Below are positions 1 through 8,889 of a stretch of DNA of 64,000 nucleotides, piece by piece (the first letter of the stretch is position 1; each line of letters opens with the position of its first letter). The notes under the pieces were generated by a model. That model saw only the letters and a program-made list of their open reading frames with translations, made no database searches and was not told the origin of the DNA. Source of the DNA: Nitrospirota bacterium (lineage in GTDB: Bacteria; Nitrospirota; Nitrospiria; Nitrospirales; Nitrospiraceae); assembly GCA_040757595.1 (NCBI GenBank), contig JBFLWP010000003.1:62001-126000 (forward strand), read 5' to 3'. A program made the translations under genes and the position numbers.

Positions 1-156
1 GGGGCTGCGGCCTTCCGGATCGCGGAGGCGGAGGAGATCGTGCCCACCTTGAAGAAGGCCCTGGCCGCCGAGGGGCCGGCGCTGATCGAGGTGGCGATTG
101 ACTATCGGGACAACCAGGAGCTGGTCAAGGCGATCGAGGGCTCGGCCCAACATTGA
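1..156 (+). CDS. alsS: Acetolactate synthase-type TPP enzyme, C-terminal end (partial)
   Basis: Only the last 51 codons are in the window, open from base 1 in frame 1 and closing with TGA at 154-156. The residues ALIEVAIDYRDN near the end match the C-terminal part of the TPP-binding domain of acetolactate synthases, where a P-V/A-L-I-E-V-x-V-D-Y-x-D-N segment is typical of the catabolic AlsS branch. The enzyme condenses two pyruvates into 2-acetolactate in the cytoplasm. The acetolactate decarboxylase gene starts 4 bases after the stop, the classic alsS-alsD arrangement, and this context is the main reason for choosing AlsS over the anabolic IlvB. The N-terminus and cofactor-binding motifs are outside the window. 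Confidence 0.7.
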   Translation, partial: GAAAFRIAEAEEIVPTLKKALAAEGPALIEVAIDYRDNQELVKAIEGSAQH

Positions 157-160
157 GCGT

Positions 161-1120
161 ATGATGAGCGGTCCGTTCGAGCAGAAGCTGACACGCCGTG
201 GTTTGCTGAAAGGACTGGGAGTGGGCCTTGCGGCTCTGGTCGTTGCCGGCCCCTGCGGTTTGCTCGAACGGGCGGCCAAGGCGCAAGGCACCGGCCCGGC
301 CCGGACGATGCGGAACGAGGAGGACCGAGGAATGGCGATTGACGATGTCTTCATCAGGGCCTTCCAGGCCCACCGGCAGAAGGGGGATCTGTTCCACCAC
401 GATTCGCACAAGGCCCACGAGCTGTTCCAGGCCTCGACGATCGGCGCCTTGATGGAGGGCGTCTACGACGGAGAGACGACCTACGCGGAGCTGGCCAAGC
501 ACGGGGATTTCGGGCTCGGCACCTTCAACGCCCTGGACGGAGAGATGATCGCGTTCGGCGGCCGGTTCTACCAGATCAAGTCCGACGGGAAGGCCTATCC
601 GGTGGAGCCCTCACAGAAAACGCCCTTCGCGGTCGTCATGCGCTTCGACCCGACCGTGAAGGTCATCTACGAGGAGCTGGTGGACTGGACGCACTTCCAG
701 CAGGCGGTGGACAAGGCGGTGCCGAGCAAGAACGTCTTCTACGCCCTTCTGGCCACGGGTGCGTTCGATTACGTCAAGGTCCGGGCCGTGCCCCGGCAGA
801 CGAAACCCTATCCACCGCTGGCCGAGGTGGCCAAGCGGCAACCGGTCTACGTCCACGAGGGACTCAAGGGCACGTTGGTGGGCTACCGGTTTCCCGACTA
901 TACCCAGGGCATCAACGTGCCGGGCTATCACGTGCACTTCCTGTCCGAAGACCGGACCAGGGGCGGCCACGTGCTGGACTTCCGCCTGAAAGACGCGACG
1001 GTGGAGATTGACGTGACCTCGGACCTGCACATGGAAGTGCCGGCCTCCGGGGCGTTCCTCGACACGGATCTGAGCAAGGACCAGCGCGAGGCGATCGAGA
1101 AGGCCGAACGGGACCGGTGA
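161..1120 (+). CDS. alsD: Alpha-acetolactate decarboxylase with twin-arginine signal peptide
   Basis: Converts 2-acetolactate to acetoin. The family's zinc ligands are visible as HVH (His257, His259) followed by GGH (His270), with the same 2- and 11-residue spacing as known acetolactate decarboxylases. Starting at ATG 161, the protein has 319 residues and begins with a twin-arginine signal: TRRGLLKG, then a hydrophobic stretch ending near ALVVAG. An in-frame ATG at 332 has a stronger purine-rich ribosome site (GAGGACCGAGGA just upstream) and would give a leaderless, cytoplasmic protein starting MAIDDVF, the usual start of the catalytic domain. Both starts may be used. It follows the acetolactate synthase gene by 4 bases, so the two are probably co-transcribed. 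Assignment to the family is firm; export is inferred from the signal motif. Confidence 0.9.
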   Translation: MMSGPFEQKLTRRGLLKGLGVGLAALVVAGPCGLLERAAKAQGTGPARTMRNEEDRGMAIDDVFIRAFQAHRQKGDLFHHDSHKAHELFQASTIGALMEGVYDGETTYAELAKHGDFGLGTFNALDGEMIAFGGRFYQIKSDGKAYPVEPSQKTPFAVVMRFDPTVKVIYEELVDWTHFQQAVDKAVPSKNVFYALLATGAFDYVKVRAVPRQTKPYPPLAEVAKRQPVYVHEGLKGTLVGYRFPDYTQGINVPGYHVHFLSEDRTRGGHVLDFRLKDATVEIDVTSDLHMEVPASGAFLDTDLSKDQREAIEKAERDR

Positions 1121-1168
1121 AGGGCTCACCGACACCCGGCGTTGAATCAGCCACACGGAAGAGGAGAC

Positions 1169-2851
1169 ATGGCTACGAACGACAAGCAGATCATCTTTTC
1201 GCTCATCGGCGTCGGCAAGGTCTATCCGCCGAAGAAGCAGGTGCTCAAGGACATCTACCTCTCGTTCTATTACGGGGCCAAGATCGGCGTGCTCGGGCTC
1301 AACGGGTCCGGCAAGAGCACGCTGCTCCGGATCATCGCCGGGGCGGAGCAGGATTACCTGGGCGAGATCACGATGTCCAAGGGCTACACGGTCGGGCTGC
1401 TGGAACAGGAGCCGCAGCTCGACAAGGCCAAGACCGTCAAGGAAGTGGTCGAGGAGGGGCGGCGGGGCGTCGTCAACCTCCTCCGGGAGTACGAAGCGAT
1501 CAGCAACAAGTTGGGCGACTGCTCGCCGGACGAGATGGAAAAATTGCTGGAGAAGCAGAGCGGGCTCCAGGAGAAGATCGAGGCGGTCAACGGCTGGGAG
1601 TTGGAGAACCAGCTCGAGGTGGCGATGGACGCGCTCCGCTGCCCGCCGCCGGACGCGAAGGTGGGGGTCCTCTCCGGCGGGGAGCGGCGGCGGGTCGCCC
1701 TCTGCCGCCTCTTGATCCAGGAGCCGGACATCCTCCTGCTGGACGAGCCGACCAACCACCTGGACGCCGAGTCGGTCCAATGGCTGGAGCAGCACCTCCA
1801 GCAGTACGAGGGCACGGTCATCGCCGTGACCCACGACCGCTACTTCCTCGACAACGTGGCTCGCTGGATCCTGGAGCTGGACCGGGGGCAGGGGATTCCC
1901 TTCGAGGGCAACTATTCCTCCTGGCTGGAGCAGAAGCAGGCGCGGCTGGAGAGGGAGGAGAAGGCCGAATCCAAGCGGCGGAAGACGCTGGAGCGGGAAT
2001 TGGAATGGATTCGCATGGCCCCCAAGGCCCGGCACGCCAAGGGCAAGGCCCGCGTCACCCGCTACGAAGAGCTGCTCAACCAGAAACAGGAGAAGCAGGT
2101 CGAGGACCTGGAGATCTACATCCCGCCCGGCCCGCGCCTGGGGGACGTGGTGGTCGAGGCCAAGGAGATCGCCAAGGCCTACGGGGACAAGCTGCTCTTC
2201 GAAAAGCTGTCCTTCCACCTGCCGCGCGGCGGCATCGTCGGCGTGATCGGGCCGAACGGGGCGGGCAAGACGACGCTGTTCCGGATGATCGTGGGGAAGG
2301 AAAAGCCGGATTCGGGCACGATCCGGATCGGCGAGACGGTCAAGCTCGGCTACGTGGACCAGGACCGGACGCTGGACGGAACCAAGAGCGTCTATGAAGT
2401 GATCTCCGACGGGAAGGACACGTTTCCGCTCGGCAAGGTGGAGGTCAACGCGCGGGCCTACTGCGGCAAGTTCAACTTCGGCGGCTCCGACCAGCAGAAG
2501 AAGGTGAAGGACCTCTCCGGCGGGGAACGGAACCGGGTGCACCTGGCCCGGATGCTCAAGGAGGGAGCGAACCTGATCCTGCTGGACGAGCCGACCAACG
2601 ACCTGGACGTGAACACGCTCCGGGCCCTGGAGGAGGGCCTGGAGCAGTTCGGCGGCTGCTGCGTGGTGAGCAGCCACGACCGCTGGTTCCTGGACCGGAT
2701 CGCCACCCACATCCTGGCCTTCGAGGGGGACTCCAAGGTGGTCTGGTTCGAGGGGAACTACAGCGAGTACGAGGCGGACCGGAAGAAGCGGCTGGGCAAG
2801 GAGGCCGACCGCCCGCACCGCATCCGCTACCGGAAGCTGACGCGGGATTAG
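1169..2851 (+). CDS. ettA: Energy-dependent translational throttle protein EttA (ABC-F)
   Basis: A 560-residue ABC-F protein with two ATPase modules and no membrane segments. The first Walker A (GLNGSGKS) is near residue 41 and the second (GPNGAGKT) near 363; LSGGE signatures lie near 167 and 449. Each is followed by a [17 protein letters not shown] Walker B. The linker between them has the charged arm typical of ABC-F factors ([14 protein letters not shown]). The length and the [17 protein letters not shown] segment fit EttA, which binds the ribosomal E site and gates entry into elongation according to the ATP/ADP ratio. ATG 1169 is preferred because GAGGAG lies just upstream; an upstream in-frame ATG at 1142 would add nine unconserved residues. 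It stands alone between the acetolactate pair and a lipoprotein gene. Confidence 0.93.
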   Translation: MATNDKQIIFSLIGVGKVYPPKKQVLKDIYLSFYYGAKIGVLGLNGSGKSTLLRIIAGAEQDYLGEITMSKGYTVGLLEQEPQLDKAKTVKEVVEEGRRGVVNLLREYEAISNKLGDCSPDEMEKLLEKQSGLQEKIEAVNGWELENQLEVAMDALRCPPPDAKVGVLSGGERRRVALCRLLIQEPDILLLDEPTNHLDAESVQWLEQHLQQYEGTVIAVTHDRYFLDNVARWILELDRGQGIPFEGNYSSWLEQKQARLEREEKAESKRRKTLERELEWIRMAPKARHAKGKARVTRYEELLNQKQEKQVEDLEIYIPPGPRLGDVVVEAKEIAKAYGDKLLFEKLSFHLPRGGIVGVIGPNGAGKTTLFRMIVGKEKPDSGTIRIGETVKLGYVDQDRTLDGTKSVYEVISDGKDTFPLGKVEVNARAYCGKFNFGGSDQQKKVKDLSGGERNRVHLARMLKEGANLILLDEPTNDLDVNTLRALEEGLEQFGGCCVVSSHDRWFLDRIATHILAFEGDSKVVWFEGNYSEYEADRKKRLGKEADRPHRIRYRKLTRD

Positions 2852-2908
2852 TTGCTTGATACGAGATAGGATTCGGCTGGATCACAGGGTCAGAAATCCT
2901 GGTACGAC

Positions 2909-2933
2909 GGGAACCTCCCACGATGTGGTTCCC
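2909..2933. other. Perfect 7-bp hairpin upstream of the lipoprotein hydrolase gene
   Basis: GGGAACC at 2909-2915 and GGTTCCC at 2927-2933 are perfect inverted repeats around an 11-base loop. The hairpin lies between the ettA stop and the next start, 20 bases before ATG 2955. There is no T-run after it, so it is more likely an operator or leader structure than an intrinsic terminator. Its function is unknown. Confidence 0.4.
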
Positions 2934-2954
2934 GCCAACAAGGAGGGCACCGCT

Positions 2955-4442
2955 ATGAAGGCCCCGATCCTTGGAACGGTCACCATCCTCGCCATACTGG
3001 CGATGCCTGCCTGCACGAAGCTCCAGACCTATCATGCCGAGACCCCGGCTGAGCCGTGCCGGGTGACGGCTGATCGTCAGGGGGGGAAGACCTGCGCCTA
3101 CTCGTCGCTCGTGCAGCGCACGTACACCGCCGGGAAGCTCCAACAGGAACACGATTACTACATGGCCTTTGTAGAGTTCGATGACCAGGGCTGGTTCCGG
3201 GAGCCCAAACAGATGGAAAGGCTGCTGGACTTCCTGAACCGCTCCCAGAAAGACGAGGATTTCATCATCATCGTGTATGCCCACGGGTGGCGGCACAACG
3301 CGGACGCCTGCGACAACAACGTCCAGTGTTTCCAGAGCTTGCTGGAGCGGCTCGATTTCATGGAACGGACGTTGATGGACCAGTCCAGAAAGGTAGTCGG
3401 GGTCTATGTCGGATGGCGTGGATTGTCCGCCACCCTGGAGCCTTTCGAATCCATGAGCTTCTGGGATCGAAAGAACACCGCGCAAGAGGTCGGGTTGGGC
3501 GGCGTAACCGAGTTGCTGGCTCGGCTCAACGAGTTTCGGTCACGGGACAATCCGAGACGAAAGGGGCTCGGGACGCACTTGATCGTCACCGGCCACAGCT
3601 TCGGCGCCAAGGTGATCTATTCCGCCCTGTCCCACGGCCTGACCGAGCGGGCCATTCCCCGGCAGGCCGCCTCGCTCTCGCCCGCCAAGAGCTTCGGCGA
3701 CCTGGTGATTCTCATCAACCCGGCGTTCGAAGGGGCGCTCTACGAACCGCTCCATCGGGTCGCCGTCAATCGCTGCTATCCGGAGCGCCAGCGCCCGGTG
3801 ATGATGGTCGTCAACTCGAAGGCGGACTGGGCGACCAGATTCGCCTTTCCCTTCGGGCGAACCTTCAGCACCCTGTTTGAATCCACGAGCTCGGACGAAC
3901 AGGGAGAGGCGTTGGTGCGGACCGTGGGCCACATGGACCGCTACGTGACGCACGAGCTGTCGTTGATGGATGGCAAGGAGCCGATCCCGAAGACGGGCGA
4001 CACGGGCACGTGCGGGTGCCCCTACCTTGCTCCGATCAAGGATTTCGTGGCGGATTTCGAAAGGCAGGAGGGCGAGGAGTGGCAGTTTTACAAGGCGCTT
4101 GTTGAGGAGAAACGCCGCTTCGCCCCAAAGAAGCCGAGCCCGGGTTCGGAAGAGAAATCGGCGGATCCGGCCATGGATGCCTACATCGTTTCCGAGGATC
4201 TCAACCGGCGAGACATCGCGTATGGTGACCGCGTGCACCTTACCCGGTTTACCAAGGTGCGCGAGTACGAACCGAATCACCCCTATTTCGTGGTCTCGAC
4301 CGACGAGAAGCTGATCCCCGGCCACAACGAGATCTACGGGGAAGACGTGACGAACTTCGTGCGCCGCTTCTACATCCGCCACATCATGGAGCGGATCAAC
4401 TTCCCTCCTGGGCCCCAGTGCAAAGCGCCCCTGAACCAGTGA
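2955..4442 (+). CDS. Lipoprotein with alpha/beta-hydrolase (esterase-like) domain
   Basis: A protein of 495 residues. The start has a strong ribosome site (AAGGAGGG) and a lipoprotein signal: a hydrophobic segment TVTILAILA followed by MPAC as the lipobox, so the mature protein should be anchored by Cys20. The nucleophile elbow GHSFGA is near residue 212, preceded by a beta strand and the segment IIIVYAHGWRHN, which fits an oxyanion-hole strand of an alpha/beta hydrolase. There is no close match that I can name; the layout resembles DUF900-like hydrolases. The substrate is unknown. It lies alone, with the methyltransferase gene 22 bases downstream. The fold assignment is fairly safe, the biochemical role open. 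Confidence 0.75.
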   Translation: MKAPILGTVTILAILAMPACTKLQTYHAETPAEPCRVTADRQGGKTCAYSSLVQRTYTAGKLQQEHDYYMAFVEFDDQGWFREPKQMERLLDFLNRSQKDEDFIIIVYAHGWRHNADACDNNVQCFQSLLERLDFMERTLMDQSRKVVGVYVGWRGLSATLEPFESMSFWDRKNTAQEVGLGGVTELLARLNEFRSRDNPRRKGLGTHLIVTGHSFGAKVIYSALSHGLTERAIPRQAASLSPAKSFGDLVILINPAFEGALYEPLHRVAVNRCYPERQRPVMMVVNSKADWATRFAFPFGRTFSTLFESTSSDEQGEALVRTVGHMDRYVTHELSLMDGKEPIPKTGDTGTCGCPYLAPIKDFVADFERQEGEEWQFYKALVEEKRRFAPKKPSPGSEEKSADPAMDAYIVSEDLNRRDIAYGDRVHLTRFTKVREYEPNHPYFVVSTDEKLIPGHNEIYGEDVTNFVRRFYIRHIMERINFPPGPQCKAPLNQ

Positions 4443-4464
4443 GCGAACGGGGCCAGCGCTTGTC

Positions 4465-5283
4465 ATGTCTGTGACAATTTCCAGTCATGACGGATACTAC
4501 CTCGCGCGAGGAGCCGGGGACGTCGAGCGGCTGCGCCTCCTGAACCGCGCCTACGGTCCCGAGTCGGAAGCGCTGCTGCGGCGGGCCGGGCTCGCGGCGG
4601 GGCTCCGCGTCATGGAGGTCGGCTGCGGCAGCGGGAACATGATCCGCTGGTTGGCCGAGCAGGCGGGCCCCTCCGGCCTGCTCGTGGGCCTCGACATCAG
4701 CGTCGAGCAGATCGAGCAGGCCCGCCGCCAGGTTGAAGCCAGCGGCCTGACGAACGTCTCCTTCCTGGCCGCCGACGTCGCGGCGCCGGCCCTGGCGGAA
4801 GCCGGCTTCGATCTCGTCTATTGCCGTCTGGTCCTCATCCACCTGACGAAGCCGGCCGAGGCCCTGCGGGCCATGGCCGCTCTGCTCAAGCCGGGCGGCC
4901 GCCTGGTCTGCGAGGAGATTGATTCGAGCCGCTGGAGGTGCGAGCCTCCTTCCCGCCTCGTGGCCCGCTCCGCCGAGCTGAAGCTCGCCCTCAGCGATCG
5001 CCGCGGCCAGCACTGGCGGATCGGCTCGGACCTGGCCAAGCTGGTCCGCGAGATCGGCTTCCGCCAAGTGACGGCGAGCGAGCACATGCCGCTTGTCCGA
5101 AAGGGCGAAGAGAAGCGGCTGTTGGGGATCTCGTTCCTCGACCTGGCCCCCGAACTGCTCAAGGAAGGGCTGACGACGCGGGAGGAGGTCGCCGAGGTGG
5201 CGGCCGAGATGGAGCGGGTGGCGGCGGACGACAGGGTCCTGCTGGGCCTTCCCGCGATGGGCCAGGTCTGGGCGGTCAAGTAG
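4465..5283 (+). CDS. Class I SAM-dependent methyltransferase
   Basis: A 272-residue cytoplasmic protein. Motif I (VMEVGCGSGN) is near residue 50, motif II ends in VGLDIS near 76, motif IV is DLVYCRLVLIHL near 115, and a KPGGRLVCEE post-motif is near 143. This is the Rossmann-like methyltransferase fold of the UbiE/Methyltransf_25 type. The N-terminal DGYYLARGAGDVERL stretch and the C-terminal alpha-helical part vary in this superfamily and do not reveal the substrate. It follows the lipoprotein hydrolase by 22 bases and could be co-transcribed with it. Confidence 0.85.
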   Translation: MSVTISSHDGYYLARGAGDVERLRLLNRAYGPESEALLRRAGLAAGLRVMEVGCGSGNMIRWLAEQAGPSGLLVGLDISVEQIEQARRQVEASGLTNVSFLAADVAAPALAEAGFDLVYCRLVLIHLTKPAEALRAMAALLKPGGRLVCEEIDSSRWRCEPPSRLVARSAELKLALSDRRGQHWRIGSDLAKLVREIGFRQVTASEHMPLVRKGEEKRLLGISFLDLAPELLKEGLTTREEVAEVAAEMERVAADDRVLLGLPAMGQVWAVK

Positions 5284-5354
5284 CATCAGTCGGATAGAAA
5301 GAGGCCTCGGCTGACGAAGGGCGGGCAGCTTCGAGGCCGCTTCCGTTGCCGAGG

Positions 5355-5618
5355 CTATTTTCGATACACCTCTCTTCGATGCCCTACTTTGACCACCTCG
5401 ACGATCCGCTGTCCATCGTCCACCGCATAGACCACGCGGTAGTCGCCTTGCCGAATCCGATAGCGATCCTCACCCGACAGTTTTTCACAGCCCGGCGGCC
5501 GCGGGTTGGTGGCCAATGCTTTGATTCGGTCTGCGACCCGTCGGAGGGCTTCTGTGGGAAGGGACCGTAACTCCCGCTCGGCGGACTTCTTCAGCAGGAC
5601 GCTATAGGAGCCCGTCAC
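5355..5618 (-). CDS. RelE/ParE-family toxin
   Basis: An 87-residue basic protein with the compact RelE fold signature: the N-terminal segment YSVLLKKSAERELRSLP, the central region KLSGEDRYRIRQGDYRVVY, and the C-terminal KVGHRREVYRK. In RelE-type toxins these basic and Tyr residues cleave mRNA on the ribosome; ParE relatives instead poison gyrase, and the YRIRQGDYRVVY block fits RelE better. Its start lies inside the end of the antitoxin gene (17-bp overlap), the usual translational coupling of such pairs. The toxin is downstream of the antitoxin on the same strand. Confidence 0.85.
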   Translation of the reverse strand: MTGSYSVLLKKSAERELRSLPTEALRRVADRIKALATNPRPPGCEKLSGEDRYRIRQGDYRVVYAVDDGQRIVEVVKVGHRREVYRK

Positions 5619-5832
5619 GCTTCAGGTCCTCGAGCGCCTTCTCGAACGGACGGCTGGGCTCCTTGCGGCGTTTCTCGAACGCTTCAAGGTCCTCGGCGTC
5701 CTCCCTGAGCAGCTCGATCACGGCCTCGTTGACGAGCTCGGAAATCGTCCGGTCGGTTTCGGCCGCCTTGACCTTCAACGCCCGGTACACCTTGGGCTTC
5801 AGATAGACGGTGGTTCTCGCGTCGTTCGGCAT
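5602..5832 (-). CDS. Ribbon-helix-helix type antitoxin
   Basis: A 76-residue protein. The first 45 residues (ARTTVYLKPKVYRALKVKAAE, then TDRTISELVNEAV, joined) form a typical ribbon-helix-helix DNA-binding unit: one strand followed by two helices. The charged C-terminal tail (DLEAFEKRRKEPSRPFEKAL) is the part that would wrap the toxin. ATG 5832 is chosen because GAAGGGG sits just upstream and the conserved fold begins there; a longer frame runs to 5982 but its extra residues look non-coding. The pair is probably autoregulated from the promoter at 5864-5892. Confidence 0.82.
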   Translation of the reverse strand: MPNDARTTVYLKPKVYRALKVKAAETDRTISELVNEAVIELLREDAEDLEAFEKRRKEPSRPFEKALEDLKRDGLL

Positions 5833-5863
5833 GTTCCCCTTCACGATGACTTGATGGCAGGAC

Positions 5864-5892
5864 ATCATAGCATCACCAGAGAGCCGGGCCAA
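5864..5892 (-). promoter_or_regulatory. Promoter of the toxin-antitoxin pair
   Basis: On the minus strand TTGGCC (5887-5892) and TATGAT (5864-5869) are separated by 17 bases, with TGC before the -10 box. It lies 32 bases upstream of the antitoxin start. Confidence 0.6.
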
Positions 5893-5953
5893 GACCGATC
5901 GCATGGCCTTCCCCTCCTCATCAGGGGAAGGAGCGAGGCTCCGCCGCGGGCTC

Positions 5954-5982
5954 TTTACTTTTCCGCCGGAAATGCCTAGCAT
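5954..5982 (+). promoter_or_regulatory. Promoter of the TPR/oxygenase gene
   Basis: TTTACT (5954-5959) and TAGCAT (5977-5982) are 17 bases apart, 32 bases before ATG 6015. The leader can fold CGGCTCC against GGAGCCG, which includes the purine-rich ribosome site. Confidence 0.5.
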
Positions 5983-6014
5983 CGGCTCCTCTTTTCCGTC
6001 GAGGGGAGCCGGAC

Positions 6015-7709
6015 ATGAATCGGGCGGAGCGGCGGCGGCAGGCCAAGCTTCAGGGGGGCGCGGGACCGTCGCGCGGGACGCCCGACGTCCAGTCCGCCCT
6101 CCAAGATGCCATCTCGTTCCACAGGGCCGGCCGTCACCTGGAAGCCGAGTCCCTCTACAAGCAGATCCTTGAGGCCCATCCGCGCCATGCGGAGGCCTTG
6201 CACCTCTCGGGCATCCTGGCCTACCAGACCGGCCAGCTCGACAAGGCCGTTCAGCTCCTCTCGCAAGCGATCCAGCAGGACTCGGGCAAGGCTCCCTATT
6301 TCTACAACCTCGGCGTCGTCCTGCAGAAGCAGGGCAAGCTGGAGGAGGCTTCTTCGGCCTATCTCAAGGCCCTGGCTCTGAACCCCCGTTACGTGGAGGC
6401 GCAGAGCAACCTCGGCACGGTCCTGATGGAGCAGGACCGGTGGGCGGAGGCGGCGGCCCGGTACGAGAAGCTGCTGGCTTTGAAGCCGGACTATGTCGAA
6501 GCCCACAATAACCTGGGCGTGGTGCTCAAGGAGTTGGGACGGACGGAGGAAGCGGTAGCTTCCTACCGGCGGGCGCTGGCCCTCAAGCCGGACCATGTGG
6601 AAGCCCACTGTAACCTGGGCACCGCCCTCCTGGACGACGACAAGCCGGACGAGGCGGTCGCCTCCTTCGAGCGGGCGCTGGCCCTCAAGCCCGATTACGT
6701 CAAGGCTCACTACAACCTGGCCTTCGCCTATCTCCGGCAGCACCACCTCGACCGGGCCCTGGCCTCTCTGCGCAAGTCAGCCGACCTGAAGTACAACCAC
6801 GGCCGGCCCGTGCCGGACCAGCTCGTCTACAAGTCCCGGCTCAAGCACGACGCCGAGCAGGTCCAGTATCTGCTGGATCGAGGGGTGCTCCCTCAGGGCT
6901 ACATCCTCTACCTGGAGGCCTTGAAGCAGTTGAGGCAGCGCGCCGCTCGGCAACCTGGCTCAGGGACCCGTGTCGCCCTCGGCCGGGACGAACTGCGGGA
7001 CATCGCCCCCTCCTTCAACCGCATCCTCCACTACGCCGACTGTCCCGCCCTGCCGGGCGGGGCCGTGAATCCGGCGCTGAACAGGGCGGAGATCGAGGCG
7101 CGCTACAACGCGTCCCACCCGGAGGTCACGTACGTTGACGGGCTGCTCACGGACGAGGCCCTGCAATCGCTCCGCAAGTTTTGCCTGGAGTCCACGATCT
7201 GGAAGCGGGACTATGAGAACGGCTATGTCGGGGCTTTTTTCGGCGACGGGTTCGCCTGTCCGCTCCTTCTCCAGGTCGCGGAGGAGCTGCGGGAGCGGTT
7301 CCCGGGGATCTTCAAGGATCACCCGCTGCTGCAGAGCTGGGCCTTCAAGTGCGACAGCGAGATGAAGGCCTTGAACATGCACGCCGACGCGGCGGCCGTG
7401 AACGTGAACTTCTGGATCACGCCGGACGAGGCCAACCTGGACCAGGAGAGCGGGGGGCTGATCGTCTGGGACAAGGAAGCGCCGAAGGAGTGGAACTTCA
7501 AGGAGTACAACAGCACGAGGAACGAGCCCAAGGTGCGGGAGTTCCTGCGCGCGAGCGGCGCGAAGGCGGTCCGCGTTCCCTACCGGCAGAACCGGGCCAT
7601 CGTCTTCAACTCGGACCTCTTCCACGAGTCGGACGTGATCCGCTTCCGGGAGGGCTACGAGCACCGCCGGATCAACGTGACCCTGCTCTACGGCCGGCGG
7701 GGGACGTAA
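6015..7709 (+). CDS. TPR-repeat protein fused to a 2-oxoglutarate/Fe(II) oxygenase-like domain
   Basis: A 564-residue protein in two parts. Residues ~25-260 hold about seven tetratricopeptide repeats of 34 residues (repeated signatures such as YNLGVVLQKQGKLEEA and EAHNNLGVVLKELGR). Residues ~370-564 look like a jelly-roll dioxygenase: the HxD iron motif is His456-Ala-Asp458, the distal His is His537 in LFHESD, and the 2-oxoglutarate-binding Arg is in the RRINVTLLYG block near 552. Such enzymes hydroxylate peptides or small molecules; the TPR part presumably recruits a protein partner. The first 15 residues are very basic (MNRAERRRQAK). No partner gene is next to it: upstream is the divergent toxin-antitoxin pair and downstream a convergent dehydratase. 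The substrate is unknown. Confidence 0.8.
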   Translation: MNRAERRRQAKLQGGAGPSRGTPDVQSALQDAISFHRAGRHLEAESLYKQILEAHPRHAEALHLSGILAYQTGQLDKAVQLLSQAIQQDSGKAPYFYNLGVVLQKQGKLEEASSAYLKALALNPRYVEAQSNLGTVLMEQDRWAEAAARYEKLLALKPDYVEAHNNLGVVLKELGRTEEAVASYRRALALKPDHVEAHCNLGTALLDDDKPDEAVASFERALALKPDYVKAHYNLAFAYLRQHHLDRALASLRKSADLKYNHGRPVPDQLVYKSRLKHDAEQVQYLLDRGVLPQGYILYLEALKQLRQRAARQPGSGTRVALGRDELRDIAPSFNRILHYADCPALPGGAVNPALNRAEIEARYNASHPEVTYVDGLLTDEALQSLRKFCLESTIWKRDYENGYVGAFFGDGFACPLLLQVAEELRERFPGIFKDHPLLQSWAFKCDSEMKALNMHADAAAVNVNFWITPDEANLDQESGGLIVWDKEAPKEWNFKEYNSTRNEPKVREFLRASGAKAVRVPYRQNRAIVFNSDLFHESDVIRFREGYEHRRINVTLLYGRRGT

Positions 7710-7721
7710 GAGAAGCGGTCG

Positions 7722-8684
7722 CTAGGCTCTGCCGCCCCGGACGGCTTCGAAGAATGTCGAGAAGTTCACGTTCCCGCCGGTCACGATCACCCCGACCCTC
7801 TTTCCGATCAGCGCCGGCTCCCGCCGTAGGAGCGGGGCCAGGGCCACAGCGCTCGACGGCTCGATGATGAGCTTGAGCCGCTCGAAGGCGAAGCGCATGG
7901 CGGCGACGATCTCCTCCTCCTCGATCGTGAAAAAGCCGGCCAGGTGCTGCCGCAGGATCGGGAGCGTCACGTCGCCCAGGCTCGTCTTCAGCCCCTCCGC
8001 CAGCGTGTTGGGTGCGGGCATCGGCACGATCCGGTTCTCGCGGACCGAATGGAGGGCATCCAGCGCGCCGGTCGGCTCGCAGGCATAGACCCGGATGGAC
8101 GGGTTGAGCCCGTGGGCCGCGATACAGGTGCCGGAAAGGAGCCCGCCCCCGCCCACCGGTGCGAGGACCAGGTCCAGATCGGGCACGGAGGAGAAGAATT
8201 CCAGCATGACGGTCCCCTGTCCCTTGATGACCTGGGGATCGTTGAAGGGATGGATGTACACCCCGTCCAACTCGACGAGCAGGGCCGGCAGCTTGCGCTC
8301 GGCTTCCAGATGATTGGCGGCCTCGTGGATCGTCGCTCCGTAGCCCAGCACCGCCTGCCGTTTCGTCGGATTGGTGAGGCCGCCGGTCAGGATGTGGGCC
8401 TGGCGGCCGAGGAGCTTGCAAGCCAGCGCGACCCCCTGTGCATGGTTGCCGGATGAGATCGTCACGACCGGTTTGCCCTGCTGCTCCGGCGGCAACGTCG
8501 AGATCGCGTGGTAGGCCCCCCGAAACTTGAACGCGCCGACGCGCTGGAAATTCTCGCACTTCAAGAACACCGAGGCGCCGGAGGCCGCGTCGAGCTGGCG
8601 GCCGGTGAAGACGGGCGTCGCGTGGGCGACGCCGTGCAGGCGCTCGGCCGCCCGGCGGATGTCGGCGAGGGTGATCGCGTCCAT
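7722..8684 (-). CDS. Threonine/serine dehydratase-like PLP enzyme (fold type II)
   Basis: A 320-residue enzyme of the threonine dehydratase/serine racemase group. The PLP lysine is Lys53 in AFKFRGAY, the substrate loop is SSGNHAQG near 75, and the phosphate-binding glycine loop is GGGGLLSG. There is no C-terminal ACT regulatory domain, so it resembles catabolic (TdcB-like) dehydratases or serine racemases rather than biosynthetic IlvA. It would deaminate L-threonine to 2-oxobutyrate or L-serine to pyruvate. ATG 8684 begins at the conserved helix; the upstream extension to 8906 lacks coding character. It is divergent from the aminotransferase gene, with 205 bases between them, so the two may share control. 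Confidence 0.87.
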   Translation of the reverse strand: MDAITLADIRRAAERLHGVAHATPVFTGRQLDAASGASVFLKCENFQRVGAFKFRGAYHAISTLPPEQQGKPVVTISSGNHAQGVALACKLLGRQAHILTGGLTNPTKRQAVLGYGATIHEAANHLEAERKLPALLVELDGVYIHPFNDPQVIKGQGTVMLEFFSSVPDLDLVLAPVGGGGLLSGTCIAAHGLNPSIRVYACEPTGALDALHSVRENRIVPMPAPNTLAEGLKTSLGDVTLPILRQHLAGFFTIEEEEIVAAMRFAFERLKLIIEPSSAVALAPLLRREPALIGKRVGVIVTGGNVNFSTFFEAVRGGRA

Positions 8685-8770
8685 GGCAGGCGCCAGTTGT
8701 AGCACGGGCCCACTCGGAGTTCCAGGTGTCCGACCCGATTGACCGGCCGGGCCACGGTTCCGAGGTTTCC

Positions 8771-8779
8771 TGCTATACT
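8771..8779 (+). promoter_or_regulatory. Extended -10 element before the aminotransferase gene
   Basis: TGCTATACT is a good extended -10 box with no convincing -35. It lies about 110 bases before ATG 8890, inside the 205-base divergent region, which otherwise shows no clear operator. Confidence 0.45.
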
Positions 8780-8889
8780 CCCGATCAGTTGAACTCCTCC
8801 GTTGTGGCGTGAGTCTTGTCGCATGGGCACGATGGGTTCTGGAGAGAACCGACATTGGAGGGATAGAATGGTGCGCGAGGACGTGCAGC

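Noticed and set aside
611-2818. 735-codon open frame on the minus strand opposite alsD and ettA.
   Set aside because: It is the antisense of two clear genes; such long antisense frames are normal in G+C-rich DNA with third-position bias, and the translation has no domain.
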